Assembly (NCBI GenBank): GCA_023437745.1
Contig: JAEZFI010000247.1
Coordinates: forward strand, 1 to 45,747
Direction: 5' to 3'
Length of the DNA stretch: 45,747 nucleotides
From: Actinomycetes bacterium
GTDB taxonomy: Bacteria; Actinomycetota; Acidimicrobiia; Acidimicrobiales; Microtrichaceae
Part shown: positions 40,834-45,747 of the stretch, piece by piece
How the letters are laid out: each line of letters begins with the position of its first letter
Numbering within the stretch: the stretch's first letter is position 1
Made by a program: the position numbers and the translations under genes
The notes under the pieces: model-generated
What the model was told of the DNA's origin: nothing
The model's database searches: none
Seen by the model: the letters and a program-made list of their open reading frames with translations, nothing else

Positions 40834-40877
40834 CCGGTCGCCACCACCACCACCACGTCGAGGACGACAGCGCCGCC

Positions 40878-41633
40878 GTGCCCACCCGCCTGCCCGGCGA
40901 CGCCCACGCCGCCCCACCGGTCAGCGGCTGGGACGACACCGAGGTGTCGGTCCGCCTGCGACGCGGCGCGGGTGGGGTCGTGCGCGTCGACGGCGTGCTG
41001 TGCAGCGCGCCGGTCTGGCTCCGCTGGGACGGTGCGACGCTGTGGCTGGTCGGGTCGGGAGCGTCGCCGGTCGGCGAGGACCACGTGCGCGTGCGGGTCG
41101 ACGTCGGGCCCGGCGTCGCGGTGGCCGTGCGCTCCGTGGCGGCCACGATGGTCTACGCGGCACGAGGCGTCGGCACCCGCTGGCACACCGAGCTCCACGT
41201 GGCCGCCGGCGCACGCGTCGACTGGCGACCGGAGCCGGTGATCCTCACCGCCCGAGCGCGCCACGAAGCCCGCACCGTCGTGCACGCGGATGCCGACGCC
41301 GAGCTCCTGCTCGACGAGGTGCTCGTCCTCGGGCGGGCCGGCGAGGTGCCCGGCGACCTCCTGTCGACCCTGGACGTGCGGGTCGACGCGGCCCCGGTGC
41401 TCCTCACGTCGATCGACACGTCGATCCCTCGGTGGTCCGGACCCGGAGGCGTCGACGGAGCCTCCGTCGTGGCGCACCGCCTGCGGCTCGGGGGCAGCGA
41501 GGCACCCGCCGCGTCGGGGCCAGCGCCGCACGCCGCGCTCCTCGAACCGACGCCGGGCTGCCGGCTGGCCGTCGCCACCGCCGCCGACGTCACCGAGGCC
41601 GCGCGGTCGCTCGAGGTCCTCCTGCCGGGCTGA
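40878..41633 (+). CDS. ureD: Urease accessory protein UreD (UreH)
   Basis: UreD binds apo-urease directly and provides a tunnel for nickel from UreG. The beta-rich chain has recognisable pieces: GASPVGEDHVRVRVDVGPGVAVAVRSVAATMVY, HTELHVAAGARVDWRPEPVI and LLLDEVLVLGRAGE. It is short (251 aa). The start is uncertain: GTG 40878 is the first canonical codon, but the frame is open upstream through a run of five histidine codons (40842-40856) back to a CTG that overlaps the ureG stop. The last gene of the urease set; the urea transporter begins 143 bp downstream. Confidence 0.87.
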   Translation: MPTRLPGDAHAAPPVSGWDDTEVSVRLRRGAGGVVRVDGVLCSAPVWLRWDGATLWLVGSGASPVGEDHVRVRVDVGPGVAVAVRSVAATMVYAARGVGTRWHTELHVAAGARVDWRPEPVILTARARHEARTVVHADADAELLLDEVLVLGRAGEVPGDLLSTLDVRVDAAPVLLTSIDTSIPRWSGPGGVDGASVVAHRLRLGGSEAPAASGPAPHAALLEPTPGCRLAVATAADVTEAARSLEVLLPG

Positions 41634-41651
41634 TCGGGGTGTGAGCGACGC

Positions 41652-41705
41652 GTCACACACTGGCAACAAACCGGCAATTGCAGTGACACAACCCATTCCT
41701 ACGTT
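41652..41705 (+). promoter_or_regulatory. Candidate GlnR box and promoter of the urtABCD operon
   Basis: Four half-sites lie exactly 11 bp apart: GTCAC (41652), GCAAC (41663), GCAAT (41674) and GACAC (41685), matching gTnAC-n6-GaAAC repeated twice at 5, 4, 3 and 4 of 5. TTGCAG (41678-41683), a 16-nt spacer and TACGTT (41700-41705) form a promoter whose -35 lies inside the array, as expected for an activator site. Confidence 0.6.
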
Positions 41706-41776
41706 GGCCCTCAGTCCGGGCGACCCCCGCCGGATGCACAGAGGCTCACGTCATCGACGTGGGGAGGAGTGGACCC

Positions 41777-43069
41777 ATGAAGTCAGGCAGTAGAACCAGA
41801 TGGGCAGTGGCGTCGGTCGCCGCCCTCGCGTTGCTGGTCAGCGCGTGTGGTGACGATTCCTCCGACGACGCGGGCGGCGGCGGTGGTGGTGGTGGCGAGT
41901 CCGCGTCGGGAGCGTGCGTCACGGGCGACACGGTGAAGCTCGGCTTCCTCAACTCCACGTCGGGCGCGATGGCGATCAGCGAGCAGACGGTGCGTGACTC
42001 CCTGAACCTCGCCGCCGAGGAGATCAACGCCGACGGCGGCATCCTCGGCAAGGAGATCGAGGTCGTCGAGGAGGACGGTGCCAGCGAGCCCACGGTCTTC
42101 GCCGAGAAGATCAACAAGCTCCTGACCGAGGACGAGGTCGCTGCGGTCTTCGGTGGGTGGACCTCCGCCTCCCGCAAGGCGATGCTCCCCGTGGTCGAAG
42201 GGGCCAACGGCCTGCTCTTCTACCCGGTGCAGTACGAGGGCCTCGAGGCCTCGAAGAACATCTACTACACCGGCGCGACGACCAACCAGCAGATCATCCC
42301 GGCGATGGACTTCCTGAAGTCCAAGGGCGTGAAGACGCTGTTCCTCGCCGGCTCCGACTACGTGTTCACCCGTACCGCGAACAAGATCATCAAGCAGTAC
42401 GCCAAGGAGCTCGGCATCGAGATCGTCGGTGAGGAGTACGTGCCGCTCGACAAGGATGACTGGACGACGCAGGTCGCGAAGATCGCCGCCGCCAAGCCCG
42501 ACTTCGTGTTCAACACGATCAACGGCTCGTCGAACGTCGGCTTCATCAAGGCCTACTACGACGCCGGCCTCACCGCGGCGACGACGCCGATCATCTCGGT
42601 GTCGATCGCCGAGGAGGAGGCGCCGGCCATGGGCCACGAGGTCACCGGTCACTACGCGTCATGGAACTACTTCCAGTCGCTCAAGACCGACACCAACCAG
42701 AAGTTCATCGACAGCTGGAAGGCCTACCCCAACAGCAGCGGCGTCACCTCCGACCCGATGGAGGCCGCCTACATCTCGCTGTACCTGTACAAGGCCCTCG
42801 TCGAGGCGGCCGGCTCGTTCGACGTCAACGCGGTGAACGCCGCAGCGAAGAAGAACACCATCACGTTCGCCGCGCCGGAGGGCACCGTCACGCTCGACGG
42901 CGAGAACCACCACATCTCGAAGCCGGGTCACATCGGCCGGATCAACGCCAGCAACCAGTTCGACATCGTCTGGGCCTCCGACAAGTTCATCAAGCCCGAC
43001 CCGTTCCTCAACGGCTACGACTGGTTCCCGGCGAACATCCGCGACCAGCTCGTGAAGGCCGCGGGCTGA
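41777..43069 (+). CDS. urtA: Urea ABC transporter substrate-binding lipoprotein UrtA
   Basis: UrtA captures urea outside the membrane and delivers it to UrtBC. The 430-aa protein has a lipoprotein signal with cysteine 24 (ALLVSAC) and a linker containing eight consecutive glycines, then a type I periplasmic binding fold starting VKLGFLNSTSGAMAISE. The stretches VFGGWTSASRKAMLPVVE, YEGLEASKNIYYTGAT and FNTINGSSNVGF are characteristic of UrtA/FmdD rather than branched-chain amino-acid binders. ATG 41777 has GGGGAGG about 8 nt upstream. Placement after the urease genes supports urea as ligand. A hairpin separates it from urtB. Confidence 0.95.
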   Translation: MKSGSRTRWAVASVAALALLVSACGDDSSDDAGGGGGGGGESASGACVTGDTVKLGFLNSTSGAMAISEQTVRDSLNLAAEEINADGGILGKEIEVVEEDGASEPTVFAEKINKLLTEDEVAAVFGGWTSASRKAMLPVVEGANGLLFYPVQYEGLEASKNIYYTGATTNQQIIPAMDFLKSKGVKTLFLAGSDYVFTRTANKIIKQYAKELGIEIVGEEYVPLDKDDWTTQVAKIAAAKPDFVFNTINGSSNVGFIKAYYDAGLTAATTPIISVSIAEEEAPAMGHEVTGHYASWNYFQSLKTDTNQKFIDSWKAYPNSSGVTSDPMEAAYISLYLYKALVEAAGSFDVNAVNAAAKKNTITFAAPEGTVTLDGENHHISKPGHIGRINASNQFDIVWASDKFIKPDPFLNGYDWFPANIRDQLVKAAG

Positions 43070-43089
43070 TCCTCCCACCGCCCACCCGG

Positions 43090-43129
43090 ACGCGGGGTTG
43101 CGTGTCGCCTGCGGCAGGCAACCCCGCGT
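43090..43129 (+). terminator. Hairpin in the urtA-urtB gap
   Basis: ACGCGGGGTTGC (43090-43101) pairs perfectly with 43118-43129 around a 16-nt loop. It stands 20 nt after urtA in a 119-nt gap, and may act as a partial terminator or mRNA stabiliser so that the binding protein is made in excess over the membrane parts. Confidence 0.55.
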
Positions 43130-43188
43130 ACGAGCCGAACATCAGTCAAGTCCCTCACCGCCCGCCCCCGCACAGAGAGCGAGAGCAC

Positions 43189-44073
43189 GTGGACGCTCTG
43201 GTTCCGCCGTTGCTGAACGGCAGCGCACAGGGTGCGCTGCTCCTGCTCGCCGCGCTCGGCCTCTCGCTCACGTTCGGTCAGATGGGCGTGATCAACATGG
43301 CCCACGGCGAGTTCCTCATGATCGGCGCCTTCACCGCCTACCTCGTCCAGCAGGTCATCGACTCCAGCGACCTGTCGATCCCGGTCGCGCTGCCGGTCGC
43401 GTTCGTCGTCGCCGGGCTGTTCGGCCTCCTGCTGGAGGTCAGCATCATCCAATGGATGTACCGCAGGCCCCTGGACACCCTGCTCGTCACGGTCGGTGTC
43501 AGCCTGATCCTGCAACAGGCGGCGCTGCAGATCTTCCCGTCCCAGGGCGTCCCGGTGGAGAAGCCAGGCTGGCTCGACGGGCAGTTGACCATCCTCGGCT
43601 ACGACTGGCCGCTGCGGCAGGTGTTCACCATCCTGCTCGCGACCGTCTGCGTCGCCGCGCTGGCGGCCTGGCTCAAGTACACCTCGTTCGGCCGCCGCAT
43701 CCGGGCGACCGTGCAGAACCGGGACCTCGCCGAGACCGCGGGGATCTCCACCCGCACCGTCGACCGCCTGACCTTCTTCGTCGGGTCGGGACTGGCCGGG
43801 GTCGCCGGCGTGGCCGCGTCGCTCATCGGTGGCACGAACTCCCAGATGGGCGCGCAGTACATCATCCCGGCCTTTCTCGTCGTCGCCGCCGGCGGCATCG
43901 GCCAGCTCAAGGGCACCATCATCGCCGCGTGGGCGGTGGGCGTCGTCCTGTCGTGTTTCGCCTACTGGACGACCGGCAGCCTCGCGCAGGTGCTTGCCTT
44001 CATCCTCGTGATCGTCTTCCTGCAGGCGCGCCCGCAGGGCCTGTTCACGGTGCGAACCAGGAGTCTGGTATGA
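43189..44073 (+). CDS. urtB: Urea ABC transporter permease UrtB
   Basis: A LivH-type permease of 294 aa with about eight helices. The N-terminus (LLNGSAQGALLLLAALGLSLTFGQMGVINMAHGEFLMIGA) and RPLDTLLVTVGVSLILQQ, IRATVQNRDLAETAGISTR and GTNSQMGAQYIIPAFLVVAAGG match UrtB. GTG 43189 has a GAGAG-rich stretch upstream; reading further back has no homology. The stop overlaps urtC (ATGA). Confidence 0.93.
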   Translation: MDALVPPLLNGSAQGALLLLAALGLSLTFGQMGVINMAHGEFLMIGAFTAYLVQQVIDSSDLSIPVALPVAFVVAGLFGLLLEVSIIQWMYRRPLDTLLVTVGVSLILQQAALQIFPSQGVPVEKPGWLDGQLTILGYDWPLRQVFTILLATVCVAALAAWLKYTSFGRRIRATVQNRDLAETAGISTRTVDRLTFFVGSGLAGVAGVAASLIGGTNSQMGAQYIIPAFLVVAAGGIGQLKGTIIAAWAVGVVLSCFAYWTTGSLAQVLAFILVIVFLQARPQGLFTVRTRSLV

Positions 44074-45164
44074 CCAAACTGAAGCCCCACCTCTCACTCG
44101 GCGGCATCGGGGTGTTCGCCGTCCTGCTCCTCGCGGTCGCTCCCCTCGTGCTCACCGATCACTGGCTCAGCAACCTCGGCAAGTACTGCTGCTGGGCGAT
44201 AGCCGCCGTCGGCATCGGCCTGGCGTGGGGCCGGGGCGGGATGCTCGTCATGGGCCAGGGGGTGTTCTTCGCCCTCGGTGCCTACTCGATGGCTATGCAC
44301 CTGACGCTGGAGACCGCCGGTGACGGAGTGCCGGGGTTCATGGTGCTCTATGATCCGCTCGCGCCGCTCCCGGCGTTCTGGGAGCCGTTCCGCAGTGCTG
44401 CGTTCACCCTGCTGGCGATCGTGTTGCTGCCGATGGTCGCGGCCGGCATCCTCGGCTACGCGCTGTTCAAGCGCCGCGTGAAGGGCGCGTACTTCGCGAT
44501 CCTGACGCAGGCGCTCGCCGTCGCGCTCGCCACCCTGATCAGCTCCACGATCCGCGAGACCGGCGGCGACACCGGGCTCAGCGACTTCAAGTACTTCTTC
44601 GGTTTCGTGCTGAACGACCCGGCGAACAGGGAGATGGTGTACCTCATCACGGCCGCGCTGCTCGTCGTGTGCCTGCTCGTGGTGTGGCAGCTCTACCGCA
44701 GCCGCTTCGGTGAGCTCCTCGTCGCCACCCGGGACGCGGAGGAGCGCGTGCGCTTCCTCGGCTACGACCCGGCCAACATCAAGCTCGTCGCCTTCGTCGT
44801 CGCAGCACTGATGGCAAGCATCGGCGGAGCGATGTTCGTGCCCATCGTCGGCATCATCACTCCGGCCGAGATCGGCGCTGCCGCCTCGATCCTCATGATC
44901 GCGGGCGTTGCCTTCGGCGGCCGCGCCTCGCTCTTCGGCCCCGCGCTCGGTGCGATGGCGGTCGGCTGGGGGCAGTCGAGCCTCGGCTCCACCTGGCCCG
45001 AGGGCTGGACCTACATCATCGGTCTGCTGTTCGTCGTCGTCATCCTCTTCCTGCCGAAAGGACTGTCGTCGGTGCTGGCCAAGTTCACGGCTGCGCGACG
45101 GGACCCGGCCGAACAGCCCGCGGCGGCTCCCGCAACCCTGCAGCTCGAGGAGGCCAAGTCATGA
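44070..45164 (+). CDS. urtC: Urea ABC transporter permease UrtC
   Basis: The LivM-type partner of UrtB, 364 aa with about ten membrane helices. Marker segments are CCWAIAAVGIGLAWGRGGMLVMGQGVFFALGAYSMAMHL, GAYFAILTQALAVAL, TRDAEERVRFLGYDPANIKL (the cytoplasmic loop that contacts the ATPases) and MASIGGAMFVPIVGIITP. ATG 44070 overlaps the urtB stop and its own stop overlaps urtD, so all are coupled. The gene looks intact. Confidence 0.93.
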   Translation: MTKLKPHLSLGGIGVFAVLLLAVAPLVLTDHWLSNLGKYCCWAIAAVGIGLAWGRGGMLVMGQGVFFALGAYSMAMHLTLETAGDGVPGFMVLYDPLAPLPAFWEPFRSAAFTLLAIVLLPMVAAGILGYALFKRRVKGAYFAILTQALAVALATLISSTIRETGGDTGLSDFKYFFGFVLNDPANREMVYLITAALLVVCLLVVWQLYRSRFGELLVATRDAEERVRFLGYDPANIKLVAFVVAALMASIGGAMFVPIVGIITPAEIGAAASILMIAGVAFGGRASLFGPALGAMAVGWGQSSLGSTWPEGWTYIIGLLFVVVILFLPKGLSSVLAKFTAARRDPAEQPAAAPATLQLEEAKS

Positions 45165-45747
45165 CCGGGCCCACTTCCTCAGGCGACTCGCTCGTCGTCA
45201 CGGACCTCCGCGTCGAGTTCTCGGGCTTCGTCGCGGTCGGCGGCGTCTCCTTCGACGTGCACCCCGGCGAGGTCCGGTTCCTCATCGGCCCGAACGGTGC
45301 CGGCAAGACGACCTGCATCGACGCCATCACGGGGCTCTCCGCGGCCACCGGGTCGGCGAGGCTCGGCGAGCAGGAGCTGCTCGGCAGGCCGGTGCACAAG
45401 ATCGTCCGGCTCGGGGTCGGCCGCACGTTCCAGACCGCGAGCGTCTTCAACGAGCTCTCGGTGCTGCAGAATCTCGACATCGCCGCCGGACGCCACCGCC
45501 ACTGGGCCTCGCTGCTGCGGACCCGGCGTGGCGTCGACCCGTCGATCGTGCAGACGCTTGAGGAGACCGGACTCACCGACGAACTCGCCACGCCGGCCGG
45601 CATCCTGTCGCACGGCCAGTAGCAGTGGCTGGAGATTGCGATGCTGCTCGTGCAGGACGCGAGGGTGCTGCTGCTCGACGAACCCGTCGCCGGTATGAGC
45701 CACGACGAGCGCACCGCGACCGGCGAGCTGCTGCAGCGCATCGCGGC
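45161..45747 (+). pseudogene. urtD: Urea ABC transporter ATPase UrtD, interrupted by TAG; runs off the window
   Basis: The frame encodes a typical UrtD ATPase: Walker A GPNGAGKTT (residues 43-51), Q-loop VGRTFQTASVFNELS, and the ABC signature LSHGQ (149-153). Codon 154 is TAG (45620-45622), in a place where UrtD proteins usually have lysine or a similar residue before QWLEI. The same frame then continues undisturbed through QWLEIAMLLVQ and the Walker B VLLLDEPVAGM to the window end. One base change (for example AAG or CAG to TAG) explains it. A 153-aa product would lack Walker B and be inactive. It may be a recent nonsense mutation or a sequencing error; readthrough is unlikely. Confidence 0.8.

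Noticed and set aside
41639..41658. GTGTGA/TCACAC hairpin after ureD as a urease terminator
   Set aside because: The 6-bp stem overlaps the first candidate GlnR half-site and is weak; it was not called separately.
45620..45622. TAG in urtD as a recoded codon (pyrrolysine or programmed readthrough)
   Set aside because: There is no sign of recoding machinery or a stimulatory structure here, TAG is used as an ordinary stop by at least three genes in the window, and a nonsense mutation or base-call error is simpler.

Overview
The window is a very GC-rich (roughly 70%) stretch of a bacterial chromosome, almost certainly from the Actinomycetota and probably a deep class such as Acidimicrobiia. The pointers are a WhiB regulator, an actinobacterial Flp/Tad locus with a DUF4244 pilin, a fused urease gamma/beta subunit, a zinc-finger-less TopA with a lysine-rich tail, a GlnR-like orphan regulator, and many genes whose start codon lies 6-9 nt after a TANNNT -10 element (leaderless mRNAs). 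Nothing looks like a prophage, integrase, insertion sequence or CRISPR. Gene density is high and starts often overlap the previous stop (GTGA/ATGA).

Layout. 65-4219: NfeD membrane protein, WhiB, FxsA, a NUDT19-like NUDIX hydrolase and an MBL hydrolase. 4304-6621: Fe-S biogenesis, with mrp divergent from a SufR-like regulator that is followed by erpA. 6774-10474: inorganic pyrophosphatase, a Tat-type thioredoxin-fold lipoprotein, an unusually small fused xanthine-dehydrogenase-like protein, RidA and a 52-aa membrane peptide. A 66-bp direct repeat brackets that last gene. 10541-13804: nitrogen assimilation, with glnA2 and a GlnR-like regulator on the minus strand, divergent from a type II glutamine synthetase. 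13881-19308: NAD synthetase, MarR regulator, acyltransferase, an unknown helical protein, a primary-like sigma factor and a 24-aa peptide. 19401-22894: Flp/Tad pilus genes. 22958-29117: MrfA/YprA-type helicase, a STAS protein between two palindromic repeats, an acyl-CoA dehydrogenase and a clostripain-family lipoprotein. 29210-35596: topA, MFS transporter, tmk, holB and tRNA-Thr(CGT). 35759-36969: two coupled unknown genes. 37078-41633: urease ureAB-C-F-G-D. 41777-45747: urea ABC transporter urtABC and the start of urtD, which is cut by an in-frame TAG.

Functionally the strongest theme is nitrogen. Urea uptake (Urt) feeds urease, whose ammonia is captured by two glutamine synthetases. A GlnR-like regulator is encoded next to them, and arrays of four half-sites at exact 11-bp spacing lie in the glnA2/glnII divergent region and in front of urtA. 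The most useful second looks are the urtD nonsense codon, this inferred GlnR circuit, the minimal xanthine-dehydrogenase-like fusion, the helicase whose conserved N-terminus has no canonical start but has a leaderless-type AUC, and the window-wide leaderless promoter pattern.
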